Position numbers and translations under genes: made by a program. Below are positions 8,460-16,968 of a DNA stretch of 64,000 bases, piece by piece. The stretch is from Paenibacillus sp. SC116 (lineage in GTDB: Bacteria > Bacillota > Bacilli > Paenibacillales > Paenibacillaceae): NCBI RefSeq assembly GCF_024733555.1, contig NZ_JANIOF010000001.1, positions 434,001 through 498,000 of the forward strand. The letters are read 5' to 3'. The first letter of the stretch is position 1. Each line of letters begins with the position of its first letter. The notes beneath the pieces were generated by a model. That model worked only from the letters and a program-made list of their open reading frames with translations. It ran no database searches and was not told where the DNA came from.

Positions 8460-9329
8460 ATGAATCAGAAATTGACCGATTATTTGAATGGCGTTTTTAC
8501 GCCATACGACGGGGTAAAGAGCGCCACCGAGTTAAAGACCGACCTGCTTTCCGATCTACAGGAACGGTATAGTGAACTTAGAGCTGAGGGTAAAGACGAT
8601 GAGACGGCATTTAAGATGACCATTGATAGTATCGGCGACATTGAGCAGACGATCTTGGAGGTCGCGAATCTCTCCCGATCGTTGGAGCGGCAAGTGCAGA
8701 TAAACCTCCGCGCGATCGATTTGCAAGAAAGTGATTTCGCGGGTGTTATTTTGCACAAAGGAACATTCAAAGCGAGTTCCTTGAACAGAGCCGACTTTAC
8801 TGGCGCAGACTTGACTGGTAGCTCGTTTGCAACCAGTGATGTGAGTGAAGCCAAGTTTGACAGCGCAAATTTGACAGACTGCAACCTATCCACCATTGAC
8901 CTTACGAATGCGAGCTTCCATAAAACGATCCTTGTTCGCACCCACTTCAACACGTCCGGGCTGGACGGAGCAAAATTTAAAGACGTAAAACTGACCGACG
9001 TCACTTTAACCAAGAGCGATCTTAGAAAAATAAGCTTTGAGAACTGTATCTTTAACGGCGTTGATTTCAAACATTGCGATCTGCGCGGGATTCATTTTGA
9101 CGGACAGACCTTCATCGGTGTCAAATTTGACAAGTCTGCACTTAACGATGTTTCGTTTAGGGGAGCGACACTCAAGAACGTGTCATTCCGCCTTCCTTTT
9201 TCCATGACAAACAAATCTTACCTTGATTTTAAAACCGTCTGCTTTGACGGCGCGACGATGGATAAGCTGACCTATGCTGCACTTAAAGGCCTATGGGTCG
9301 TTGATTTGTCTAAAGTTACGGTCATTTAA
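8460..9329 (+). CDS. pentapeptide-repeat protein with helical prefix domain
   Basis: A 289-residue protein. Residues 1-75 are helical (LTDYLNGVFTPYD, SDLQERYSELRAEGKDDETA, IDSIGDIEQTI), the prefix seen in DUF1700-like and permease-prefix proteins co-encoded with PadR. Residues from about 85 to 270 are pentapeptide repeats A(D/N)LXX (NRADFTGADLTGSSF, KFDSANLTDCNLSTI), which fold into a right-handed four-sided helix. Some pentapeptide proteins mimic DNA and protect gyrase (Qnr, MfpA), but nothing here shows that this one does. It is probably co-transcribed with padR. Start ATG follows AAGGGGA. Confidence 0.85.
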   Translation: MNQKLTDYLNGVFTPYDGVKSATELKTDLLSDLQERYSELRAEGKDDETAFKMTIDSIGDIEQTILEVANLSRSLERQVQINLRAIDLQESDFAGVILHKGTFKASSLNRADFTGADLTGSSFATSDVSEAKFDSANLTDCNLSTIDLTNASFHKTILVRTHFNTSGLDGAKFKDVKLTDVTLTKSDLRKISFENCIFNGVDFKHCDLRGIHFDGQTFIGVKFDKSALNDVSFRGATLKNVSFRLPFSMTNKSYLDFKTVCFDGATMDKLTYAALKGLWVVDLSKVTVI

Positions 9330-9342
9330 GTGAGGGATTCAG

Positions 9343-9513
9343 ATGCAAACCGTACAAACCAAATCCATTCAAGTAAAAGGGCTTCAAAAATGCTACAAGC
9401 AGCATCAAGTGCTCAAGGGCGTTGATTTCGAGGTGGAGAAGGGGAGTGTTTTCGCTCTCCTTGGCTCCAACGGGGCAGGCAAGACAACGGTTGTCCGTGC
9501 GGTGGGCAATTAG
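9343..9513 (+). pseudogene. truncated ABC transporter ATPase (N-terminal 56 residues)
   Basis: The frame begins as a DrrA-like ATPase (GLQKCYKQHQVLKGVDFEV) and reaches an intact Walker A GSNGAGKTTVV, then ends in RAVGN and a stop at 9511. The Walker B, signature and permease genes expected after it are gone; a P450 gene follows 100 bases later. This points to a deletion ending near 9500. It lies 13 bases after the pentapeptide gene with a GTGAGGGA ribosome site, so it was the third gene of the padR operon. Confidence 0.85.
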
Positions 9514-9613
9514 TCTGACCGGGCAATTTGCTGCTGTTGATGAAATATTAGAATTATGCTCGTGTCTTATATCTTTACAATGAGAGCATATAAACGAAAG
9601 AGAGGGGAAGCAC

Positions 9614-10822
9614 ATGCAAAAGATTACAACAGAAGATTTTAGTTCGCCACAAAATATGAAGGATGTTGTTGGCTTTTATAAAAAGCTAACGGAACAGCAA
9701 GAGCCGCTTATCCGATTAGATGATTATTATGGAATGGGACCGGCTTGGCTTGCGATTCACTATGAGGATACAGCAGCTATTCTCAAAGATCCTCGGTTTA
9801 TTAAAGATGTGCGAAAGCTACAGCCTACACAAGAACAACCAGACTTAGAAGATCGATCTGAGAAGTGGGAATGGAGTATCAATTTTCCCAATATGCTGGA
9901 CTCTGATCCTCCTGATCATACTCGTTTGCGCAGGTTAACAGCCAAAGCCTTTACTCCTCAAATGATCGTGAATTTAGAACCTCGCATTCAACAGATTGCA
10001 GATGAATTATTGGATGCAGTACAGAAAAAAGGAAAGATGGATCTTATTGCAGATTTCGCCTTTCCGCTACCATTTCGGGTTATTACCGAGATGCTAGGAA
10101 TACCTGTTTTGTATCAACATAAAATTCGTGATTTGTGGGTGAGCATAAAGACAAATCCGCAGCAAGACCATCAAGCATGGATCAAAGCATATTACTCATG
10201 CATCCGAGCAACATTGGAAGAAAAACGAAAACATCCAACGGAAGATGTAATCAGCGCTCTTTTACATGCACACGATCAAGGGGATAAACTAAGTGAACCA
10301 GAACTGCTCTCTACTGTTCAATTACTCATTACGGCTGGACATGAGACTACAACGAATTTGATTGGAAATGGTATGGTTGCTTTGCAGAACCATCCCGACC
10401 AATTAGCATTGCTGCGCAGTAATCTTTCCTTGCTGCCTAATGCGATTGAAGAACTGCTTCGCTATGCTGGGCCGATCATGATTAGCTTGCGTTTTGCAGG
10501 TGAAGATATAACGATGCATGGGAAAAACATCCGAAAAGGTGACATGGTACTATTCTCTCTTGGCACAGCGAACTTTGATCCCAAACAATTTTCCAATCCT
10601 GAAGTATTCGATATTACGAGAAGTGAAAACGCTCATCTTGCTCTCGGCAAAGGTATTCATCACTGCTTGGGCGCGCCACTTGCAAGATTGGAAGCCAAGG
10701 TTGCCTTTCGTACTTTATTTAGACGCTTCCCTGATTTAAAATTGGCGGTTGATCCAGATGACTTGGTTTATAACCATAGTGGAATAGTGCGTTCCATTTC
10801 TAGCATCCCCATGACTTTCTAA
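9614..10822 (+). CDS. cytochrome P450 (CYP107-like)
   Basis: A soluble bacterial P450 of 402 residues. The oxygen-activation motif in helix I is ITAGHETTTNLIGNG, the ExxR is in EELLRYAG, and the heme loop is LGKGIHHCLGAPLARLEA with C351 as thiolate ligand. The early PPDHTRLRRLTAKAFT (meander contact) is also typical of CYP107/CYP109 proteins. Substrates of such enzymes include fatty acids, steroids and macrolides, and none can be chosen here. No ferredoxin is adjacent; the reductase at 4585 could serve but that is speculation. GAGAGGGGA precedes the ATG. Confidence 0.93.
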   Translation: MQKITTEDFSSPQNMKDVVGFYKKLTEQQEPLIRLDDYYGMGPAWLAIHYEDTAAILKDPRFIKDVRKLQPTQEQPDLEDRSEKWEWSINFPNMLDSDPPDHTRLRRLTAKAFTPQMIVNLEPRIQQIADELLDAVQKKGKMDLIADFAFPLPFRVITEMLGIPVLYQHKIRDLWVSIKTNPQQDHQAWIKAYYSCIRATLEEKRKHPTEDVISALLHAHDQGDKLSEPELLSTVQLLITAGHETTTNLIGNGMVALQNHPDQLALLRSNLSLLPNAIEELLRYAGPIMISLRFAGEDITMHGKNIRKGDMVLFSLGTANFDPKQFSNPEVFDITRSENAHLALGKGIHHCLGAPLARLEAKVAFRTLFRRFPDLKLAVDPDDLVYNHSGIVRSISSIPMTF

Positions 10823-10841
10823 CCTTCGGTAATTCAACGCA

Positions 10842-11537
10842 TTAATCATATCGTAGTCCATTGGACAGTTCGTCCAAACGCTCCCAATCTAGCACATATA
10901 ACTTTTTCTTTTCTTTACGTAGGATATCCATTTCATTCAGCTTTACAATGACACGATTCAGATGCCGCGGAGTCGTTCCTATTAAAGATGCGATCTCAGA
11001 AATGTGCGGCGTCAGCATCTCCTTACCGAACTCATTTTTAAGATGTGTCGTTAATAGATAGCTTGCAAAGCGCTCCTCAACAGAAGCTAATAGATTGATT
11101 CTTGAAGCTGTGGTACAGGTTTGAAGTTTATAAGAAAGATGTTTTAGAAGCTCATTTAAAAAGTGATAATCTTTCATGAGTTCAGTTTCAACGGTCTTCT
11201 TGTTCACGTATAAAAAAGCAGTCGGCTGTACGGCTTCAACCTGAGACTGAATGACAACGTTTTGGATCAGCTCAATATCACCAAACACAGATAAAGGATG
11301 GCAGAACCGAAGCAGCAGCGCTTTTCCTGTCTCGACACTGGATGACACTTTTGTTTTTCCTGCAACTTGAAAATAAATGCCATCCAGTTCTTCTCCTTCT
11401 CTAAGTATGAGTTCATTAGGCTTATAGATGCGAAGTTGTAGTGGCAAGGAATTGGATTGCGATTGTGCGAAAAGATTATCGAGTTGATATTTTACGAGAT
11501 AGTGCTGGATCATATCGCTATCATGAATCATTTTCAT
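10842..11537 (-). CDS. Crp/Fnr family transcriptional regulator (YeiL-like)
   Basis: 231 residues from the ATG at 11537, chosen because TGAGGAG lies just upstream; a longer in-frame extension lacks a ribosome site. Residues about 25-120 form a cyclic-nucleotide-binding-type barrel (NELILREGEELDGIYFQVAG), followed by a long dimer helix and a Crp-type HTH near 165-215 (HISEIASLIGTTPRHLNRVI). No Fnr-type N-terminal cysteines are present. It resembles YeiL, a regulator linked to starvation survival in E. coli. The gene converges on the P450 and is divergent from the first HAD copy. Confidence 0.85.
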   Translation of the reverse strand: MKMIHDSDMIQHYLVKYQLDNLFAQSQSNSLPLQLRIYKPNELILREGEELDGIYFQVAGKTKVSSSVETGKALLLRFCHPLSVFGDIELIQNVVIQSQVEAVQPTAFLYVNKKTVETELMKDYHFLNELLKHLSYKLQTCTTASRINLLASVEERFASYLLTTHLKNEFGKEMLTPHISEIASLIGTTPRHLNRVIVKLNEMDILRKEKKKLYVLDWERLDELSNGLRYD

Positions 11538-11865
11538 CGTATACTCCTCATTTCGGACATCTGTCCTTTTTATTATACAAGCAATTGATATGATAAAAAT
11601 AAAAAGCGAAGGAGAATAAACGATGAAAATGGTTTTTGATTTGGACGGAACAATCTGTTTTTCGGGAAAGCCTTTAAGTAGCAAGATGATACAGGCGCTT
11701 GATTTCCTGGTGAATGACGGTCATGAAATTATTTTTGCTTCTGCGAGACCAATTCGTGATCTATTGCCCATAATTCCTGAGCATATGCACTCTTATTCGA
11801 TGGAACAGGTACATAATGAGGAAAAACGAGTGGTTGAAAAAATTATAATTTTTTTGATTCTGTAG
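11530..11865 (+). repeat. duplicated segment, copy 1 (crp start + HAD gene)
   Basis: The segment from the first codons of the Crp-type gene through the HAD gene recurs at 14358-15200. The copies match through the divergent promoter region (including TTTCGGACATCTGTCCTTTT) and the 5' part of the HAD gene with roughly two dozen differences in the first 180 coding bases. Copy 1 lacks 504 bases present in copy 2. Confidence 0.85.
11623..11865 (+). pseudogene. HAD phosphatase with large in-frame deletion
   Basis: An 80-residue frame that begins exactly like the intact paralogue at 14452 (FDLDGTICFSGKPLSSKM) and follows it to HSYSM, then jumps to EQVHNEEKRVVEKII near the C-terminus. Compared with the paralogue, bases equivalent to 14632-15135 are missing: 504 bases, a multiple of three. 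The end is then shifted (KIIIFLIL) relative to the paralogue. Motif I remains, but the cap domain and motif IV (GNDxxD) are lost, so it cannot be an active phosphatase. An AAGGAG site still precedes the ATG. Confidence 0.85.
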
Positions 11866-12573
11866 GATTAGACAAATATCACCTTAAAGTTCTCAATCTA
11901 AGTCGAATTATTAAATATAATTATGCGGGTAAAGTAATAAGCCATACTCATTTCTCTTAAAGCAATATTATTTTGAAAGATACATTAAACATTAGAAAAG
12001 TCACTAACGCTATACCGATAATTTGCAATATTAATGCTTTAAGTAACCCGTTCGACAAAAAGGTATATAAATTCAAATACATGTGGTTGACAAATGTTTG
12101 GAATGTGATAACATATTATTTTCCAAGTATAAATACTCCTAAAATTATCCTCGAATGTAATTTTTTCAACGGAAGTGCTTTGAATTATTATTCTATCCGA
12201 ACCTTATACTCGATTATTTCTAAGAAATAGATAGTTACTGAAACCCATATGAAATTATTAAATAGTATATATATTAGATCATTCGATACTTATCAAATAA
12301 AATTGAGCATTTTAAAATCACGGTTATTTGCTTTATTCTTGTGAATTATATTCAAAAAACTTATATGACAACTTGCATAGATAGAGTTCAATTTGTTGTT
12401 AGATATATTTCGGGTATTAAATAATAGGGTCTGCATAAATATTATAATCTAACTCTAGAGAATTTTGAGAATAATACAGGCCTATGTCAAGACTTTTGCA
12501 TTTATGTACTATTGTTGATAAGCTGGCCAGCTATATCATATAAGCAATTCAAGAGAAATAGAGGAGGATTCAA
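11866..12573. other. AT-rich stretch without a convincing gene
   Basis: About 700 very AT-rich bases. A frame of 36 codons (roughly 11855-11959) and an 85-codon frame at 11973 have no ribosome site and no recognisable motif. A promoter-like TTGACA (12087-12092) with an extended -10 TGATAACAT (12106-12114) is present, and a 12-bp perfect palindrome AGCTGGCCAGCT lies near 12520-12531 upstream of the secreted-protein gene. No other element is seen. Confidence 0.5.
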
Positions 12574-13305
12574 ATGAAGAGATTTTCTATTTTTGCGACG
12601 ACTATTCTTTTGTTTATTACAGTTTTTTCTGTTAACGTTACTGCAAAGGATCTTTCTATTGAAAAATTAAAGAGTATGGGCTTCTCTGATATTGAAATAT
12701 CAGGAATGGATAATATTAAGAGAACTGTTCTATTAAAGATCTATGATAAATATAATGGAACTGCTAAAGTATTGTCTTCTGAAGCTCAGCCCTCCACTTT
12801 AAGTGGTATAGACGACATCAATGTTACAATTATTGGTGGAAACACAGGAAATTCTTGTATGAATGGTTTTACTTGTAAAGGGATAACTGTAATGGGTGGG
12901 GTTGATAAAGGCCCTTTGGAGTTTGACCAAATAAAACAAGTAGCATCTGGTACCGCCTGGTCTGATAATTGGAATGCAATAAATTATAGTGCTGAAGTAC
13001 ATTATGGAGACTATTGGGGGAATCCGGTTTATAAATCTATGAGCTTGATTTCGGCAGTGCCAGAAAGCGGTGTTTCTTTTGCGTTTTCCAGTGTTCCAAG
13101 TCATATTAATGATATCTATACTACTGTTGATGTTTCATTAAGACGTGCTTCGGGAGATACTGGTACAACAGATGCAGTAGGTGTAGTAGGCTATACAGGT
13201 AAAAGTATGCAAATTTCTGCATCCGTTGGTTATCCACCATCCGTTACGTTTACCCCATCTACTGACATCTATCAAAAGTCGCATCTTACATCATTTTATT
13301 ATTAA
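12574..13305 (+). CDS. secreted protein of unknown function
   Basis: A 243-residue protein with a clear signal peptide (MKRF, hydrophobic FATTILLFITVFSV, cleavage near NVTA-KD). I do not recognise the family. The mature part begins with a short helical segment (LSIEKLKSMGFSDIEISGM) and continues as a glycine-, serine- and aromatic-rich region likely to be beta-rich (NYSAEVHYGDYWGNPVY, ASVGYPPSVTFTP). Two cysteines (SCMNGFTC) could form a disulfide. GGAGGA precedes the ATG at a normal distance, and a strong terminator follows. It lies inside the AT-rich segment between the duplicated HAD genes, which suggests acquisition together with the next gene. Confidence 0.75.
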   Translation: MKRFSIFATTILLFITVFSVNVTAKDLSIEKLKSMGFSDIEISGMDNIKRTVLLKIYDKYNGTAKVLSSEAQPSTLSGIDDINVTIIGGNTGNSCMNGFTCKGITVMGGVDKGPLEFDQIKQVASGTAWSDNWNAINYSAEVHYGDYWGNPVYKSMSLISAVPESGVSFAFSSVPSHINDIYTTVDVSLRRASGDTGTTDAVGVVGYTGKSMQISASVGYPPSVTFTPSTDIYQKSHLTSFYY

Positions 13306-13317
13306 TTGAAAGTGCGT

Positions 13318-13358
13318 CTAACTTATGATTAATAGAATTAATCATAAGTTAGAATTTT
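13318..13358 (+). terminator. terminator with a 16-bp perfect stem
   Basis: CTAACTTATGATTAAT (13318-13333) pairs perfectly with 13337-13352 around an AGA loop, followed by AATTTTTA. It ends the secreted-protein transcript. Confidence 0.8.
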
Positions 13359-13374
13359 TACGGAAGTTGATTAA

Positions 13375-13410
13375 GGAAAAAATGGCTGCACCTTCTGAGC
13401 CATTTTTTCC
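13375..13410 (+). terminator. second perfect hairpin before the lipoprotein
   Basis: GGAAAAAATGGCT (13375-13387) pairs perfectly with AGCCATTTTTTCC (13398-13410). It ends 4 bases before the lipoprotein ribosome site, so it may also be a leader element or attenuator for that gene. Confidence 0.6.
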
Positions 13411-13426
13411 AGTTGAGGAGATAGAT

Positions 13427-13921
13427 ATGAGATTGAAGACAATTATACGTTATGTACTATTTTTAATTCCTATTCTCTCCTTGATATCTTGTCTTGGATC
13501 TAGTAAAAATATTAAAGACGCTATTGATTGGCAGGAGATTCATGATGATTTTTCAATTCTTCATACTTTTGATGTAGAAAATGGTCATATATCTTTATTT
13601 GAAAGAACTACTTACTCTGATATAGGAATAGCATATATCAACAAGTCTAGAAAAAAGTCTCTAACAAGTATTAACGGATATTTGAGTCAAAAAGCTGAAG
13701 CCCCTGAATGGATTTACTCATCAGGGAGTTTAGGTGGGGGAGTATACTCTATTTACTATGGAAGATTAGATGAAAGACCTAACGGAAAAGTATTTGTACA
13801 ATTCAATAATCAAGGATTGAGCAAAGAGGCCACTTTAATAGAAGCAAGTTCTAGTATGATATGGGTTGTTATTTTTGATGAGAGATTTGAATCTAAAGAT
13901 ATTAGAATAATGTATAAATAA
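13427..13921 (+). CDS. putative lipoprotein of unknown function
   Basis: 164 residues from the ATG at 13427, chosen because TTGAGGAG lies 7 bases upstream and the N-terminus then reads as a lipoprotein signal: MRLKTIIRY, hydrophobic VLFLIPILSL, lipobox LISC. An upstream start at 13325 would run through two hairpins. The mature part has no family I recognise; it has short beta-like segments (GGGVYSIYYGRLDERPNGKV, SSSMIWVVIFDE). As an extracytoplasmic membrane-anchored neighbour of the secreted protein it could act with it, but nothing proves this. Base composition is AT-rich like its neighbour. Confidence 0.7.
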   Translation: MRLKTIIRYVLFLIPILSLISCLGSSKNIKDAIDWQEIHDDFSILHTFDVENGHISLFERTTYSDIGIAYINKSRKKSLTSINGYLSQKAEAPEWIYSSGSLGGGVYSIYYGRLDERPNGKVFVQFNNQGLSKEATLIEASSSMIWVVIFDERFESKDIRIMYK

Positions 13922-14082
13922 TTTTGTTTTTAAGTGTGAAGTGTCGAGCTATATGACATGACAGTTTGTATAAATTATCAACTTCAGATTATTTAAGTTG
14001 TCTGCTAAATTCAAGAAGAGTTAATAAGAGAATGAAAATTTGATATATCCTTATCAAGTAATAAAAGCTATGCCTTAATGCT

Positions 14083-14119
14083 ATGACCGTTTCCCGATTT
14101 TTTATCGGGGAACGGTCAT
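14083..14119 (+). terminator. terminator of the island
   Basis: ATGACCGTT-TCCCGAT pairs with ATCGGGG-AACGGTCAT with one wobble across TTTTT; A/T-rich flanks could allow use in both directions. Confidence 0.75.
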
Positions 14120-14357
14120 TAATTTCTTAATTGAGACACTCGCGACTATAGAAATACATAATTAAAAAAACTTTACCTCATTATGTTATTGATAACAATT
14201 GGGAGATGTATCTTTTCTCTTTCAAAATGTGAAAATAACGAATGCACACAGCGTTGTCAAAGTAGTCCCACGCTCAGAATAGTGATAAATATTCCAATTT
14301 GGGTAGATTCATTGATAAGAGGTTGGGATGCAATAAAATCTATTTTTGCTATAAAAT

Positions 14358-15200
14358 CCATTTTCATCGTGTTCTCCTCATTTCGGACATCTGTCCTTTT
14401 TATTATACAAGTAATTGATATGATAAAAATAAAAACGAAGGAGAATAAACGATGAAAATGGTTTTTGATTTGGACGGAACAATTTGTTTTTCAGGAAAGC
14501 CGCTAAGTAGCAAGATGGTACATGCGCTTGATTTCCTGGTGAATGAAGGCCATGAAATTATTTTTGCCTCAGCCAGACCAATCCGTGATTTGCTGCCTGT
14601 TATCCCAACACATATGCACTCTTATTCGATGGTAGGAGGAAACGGTGCATTTGTGGCAGCGCTAGGGAACATTTTATCGACCGTGCACTTTGATACAGGA
14701 CTGACGGACAAGCTTATTCGACTGATACAGGAGTATGAGGCTAGTTATTTAATAGACAGCAGATGGGATTACGCTTATACCGGTGATGAGGATCATCCGA
14801 TAAGACGAAATGTTGATCCAGATAGAAGGGCAGTACAAAGACCTCTTGAAGAGTTAAATGAGATCGTGAAAATAGTTATTTTACATAGTAATGATCAGCA
14901 AAGTTTACTAAGTGAGCTGCAGCAGCTTTCGATCGTTATTCATATGCATGGATCTGAGAACATTATTGATATCAGTCCAACAGGCGTGGATAAATGGGCA
15001 GGGTTGCAAGCATTGGGACTGCGTCCACAGGAGTTTATCGCATTTGGAAATGATGCGAATGACATGTCCATGTTCAAACACGCTCAACGCTCTATTTGTG
15101 TAGGGAATCATCCTGAACTTACGGACTTGGCCACGGAACAGGTACTTAATGAGGAAGAAAGAGTGGTTGAAAAAATTATAAATTTATGTCGTGAACATGT
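14358..15200 (+). repeat. duplicated segment, copy 2 (crp start + intact HAD gene)
   Basis: Homologous to 11530-11865. It begins with the reverse complement of the first codons of the Crp-type gene, so that gene start is copied but the rest of the gene is not; on the minus strand it now opens a 36-codon frame leading into unrelated sequence. The rest of the 13922-14451 gap holds the terminator at 14083 and no gene. Confidence 0.85.
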
Positions 15201-15219
15201 AGCTGTAGAGTACATGTAA
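14452..15219 (+). CDS. HAD-superfamily phosphatase, Cof/IIB type
   Basis: A 255-residue cytosolic HAD-IIB hydrolase. Motif I FDLDGTICFS provides the nucleophile and acid/base Asp residues, ASARP is motif II, a lysine in VDKWAGLQALG serves as motif III, and GNDANDMSMFKHA is motif IV for Mg2+ binding. The middle third is the type C2 cap. Such enzymes dephosphorylate sugar or cofactor phosphates; the substrate is unknown. This is the intact paralogue of the deleted copy at 11623. AAGGAG lies upstream of the ATG. Confidence 0.9.
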   Translation: MKMVFDLDGTICFSGKPLSSKMVHALDFLVNEGHEIIFASARPIRDLLPVIPTHMHSYSMVGGNGAFVAALGNILSTVHFDTGLTDKLIRLIQEYEASYLIDSRWDYAYTGDEDHPIRRNVDPDRRAVQRPLEELNEIVKIVILHSNDQQSLLSELQQLSIVIHMHGSENIIDISPTGVDKWAGLQALGLRPQEFIAFGNDANDMSMFKHAQRSICVGNHPELTDLATEQVLNEEERVVEKIINLCREHVAVEYM

Positions 15220-15378
15220 GTTGCCTGTCCTTTTGTACGATGATGTACTTCACTTTCGTAATAATGAATAGCTGCTATGATGATGGTTGTTATGATCTGA
15301 AATAATTCGTTACTATTATGCTTTTATGTGGAATTCGCTATAATGGAAACAGTGAGTTAGGAAAGGAATGCAATTATA

Positions 15379-16503
15379 ATGAAAGTCATCGTAGTAGGAG
15401 CAGGAATTCTAGGGGCGTCTACGGCCTACCACTTAGCAAAAATGGGTGCTGAGGTCCTGATCGTAGACCGCAAAGATAAAGGACAAGCTACAGATGCAGC
15501 CGCTGGCATCATTTGCCCATGGTTAACACAACGACGCAATCAAGCTTGGTACCGTCTCGCGAAGGCTGGTGCACGCTTTTACCCTGAATTGATTGAACAA
15601 CTCGAAAGCGAAGGTGAAACCAAGACGGGCTATGCTCAAGTTGGATCGCTAAGTCTTCATCATGATGTGGAGAAAATCAACAAGATGGTAGAGCGAGCGC
15701 ATCTCCGAAGAGAAGATGCACCAGAAATAGGGGAGATTACCCAGCTTCATGAAAATAAAGCCCGTGAGCAGTTTCCACTGTTAGCGGAAGGATATCATGC
15801 TGTACATATTAGCGGTGCTGCCCGTGTAGATGGTCGTGCGCTGCGAGATGCACTCTTTCGATCTGCACAAAGAAACGGGGCTGTCCTCATTCATGGGGAT
15901 GCCACGCTGCAATATGAGTCGAATCGTGTATCTGGAGTGAAAGTCGGTGCAGAAAGCTACTCGGCTGATGCAGTTGTCGTGTGCGCTGGTGCATGGGCAA
16001 AGCCACTTCTACAGCCATTGGGCATTAACTTTAAGGTAACGTATCAAAAAGCACAAATTATGCATGTACAAGTTCAAGATGCACCAGACACGAGCACTTG
16101 GCCTGTAGTTATGCCTCCATCTGATCAATATTTGTTAGCATTTGATCATCAAAAGATCGTAATTGGAGCAACTCACGAAGATGATATAGAAGGCTACGAT
16201 ACAAGGGTAACATCTGGCGGCATGCAGGAAGTTCTGAATAAAGGGTTAACCTTGGCACCTGGATTAGCTAAGAGCACGTTTGAAGAAGTACGAGTTGGTT
16301 TTCGACCTTTTACACCGGGTTTTCTTCCAGTTATCGGTGCTTTTCCTGATTGGGATGGTCTTATTGCGGCTAATGGACTTGGCTCATCGGGCTTAACAAT
16401 GGGTCCATTTATTGGGATGCAGCTCGCTAAACTGGCGCTAGGAATGGAACTGGATATCGATATAAATGATTACGATATTCGAAAAGCAATGGATGAAACC
16501 TGA
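15379..16503 (+). CDS. FAD-dependent oxidoreductase, DAO (glycine oxidase/DadA-like) family
   Basis: A 374-residue flavoenzyme. The N-terminal dinucleotide motif VVGAGILGASTAYHLAKMGA binds FAD, followed by DAAAGIICPW. A second FAD contact region is the hydrophobic strand SADAVVVCAGAWAKPLL, and the C-terminus has the DAO signature LIAANGLGSSGLTMGPFIG. The family oxidises amines or D-amino acids. The substrate cannot be read here, and without thiO-cluster genes nearby it is not assigned to thiamine synthesis. GTTAGGAAAGG lies upstream of the ATG. It stands as a single-gene unit. Confidence 0.88.
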   Translation: MKVIVVGAGILGASTAYHLAKMGAEVLIVDRKDKGQATDAAAGIICPWLTQRRNQAWYRLAKAGARFYPELIEQLESEGETKTGYAQVGSLSLHHDVEKINKMVERAHLRREDAPEIGEITQLHENKAREQFPLLAEGYHAVHISGAARVDGRALRDALFRSAQRNGAVLIHGDATLQYESNRVSGVKVGAESYSADAVVVCAGAWAKPLLQPLGINFKVTYQKAQIMHVQVQDAPDTSTWPVVMPPSDQYLLAFDHQKIVIGATHEDDIEGYDTRVTSGGMQEVLNKGLTLAPGLAKSTFEEVRVGFRPFTPGFLPVIGAFPDWDGLIAANGLGSSGLTMGPFIGMQLAKLALGMELDIDINDYDIRKAMDET

Positions 16504-16572
16504 TTCAGTGAATAGCCTTGCTATTACAATAAAAAGTGCTGGGGAGTTGTTTCTCTCCTCTTGTAAATAAAA

Positions 16573-16647
16573 GTGAAAACAAATCCAGACAGTCCATTGA
16601 CGAAGGATGATCTTATAAAGTTAGCTAAAACAATGGTTAAAAAGTAG
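16573..16647 (+). pseudogene. possible C-terminal remnant of a lost gene
   Basis: A 24-codon frame ending TAG reads VKTNPDSPLTKDDLIKLAKTMVKK in two halves (NPDSPLTKDDLIKLAK, TMVKK), which looks like the helical C-terminus of a DUF4367-type exported protein (…LTKEELIKIAES). No ribosome site or upstream open frame exists. Too short for certainty. The rest of 16504-16968 holds the terminator below and AT-rich promoter sequence. Confidence 0.3.
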
Positions 16648-16699
16648 ACGATTAGCGGGTTCTTTTATCCAGTAATAATTAGAAACAATTACAGTCTTA

Positions 16700-16742
16700 T
16701 GCGGCGGATCTCCTTCTCTGTGAGGAGTATCCGTCTTTTTTT
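16700..16742 (+). terminator. terminator
   Basis: GCGGATCTCCTTC and GAGGAGTATCCGTC pair imperfectly around TCTGT, followed by TTTTTTT. Confidence 0.7.
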
Positions 16743-16968
16743 ACACACGTAAAAGCCTCTAATTAATTTAGTTACTTCGAAATAGTTCTCGCTTCTGATA
16801 TCCTTGAACTTCCACGTGCCTTTATTCTTTCATACGAAAAAGATATGTAAAGTTAATTTTTTTAATATTTTTCATATGCGTTATAACCATGTTAGCATGT
16901 TTACATGTAAAAATGTAAGGAGTACATGAGGGTGCATCGCAGCTTTGTGTGAAATGGAGGACCTATCG

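Noticed and set aside
8480..9070. 196-codon minus-strand frame opposite the pentapeptide gene
   Set aside because: Shadow frame produced by the regular repeat codons; no ribosome site or domain.
11973..12230. 85-codon frame in the AT-rich island
   Set aside because: No ribosome site, no recognisable motif and within low-complexity AT-rich sequence; considered chance.
14183..14455. 90-codon frame before the second HAD gene
   Set aside because: Runs through the duplicated promoter segment into the HAD start; its end is non-coding in copy 1, so it is not a gene.
11530..15200. Composite transposon flanked by the duplicated segments
   Set aside because: The flanking copies are ordinary genes, not insertion sequences; no transposase, terminal inverted repeats or target duplications were found.
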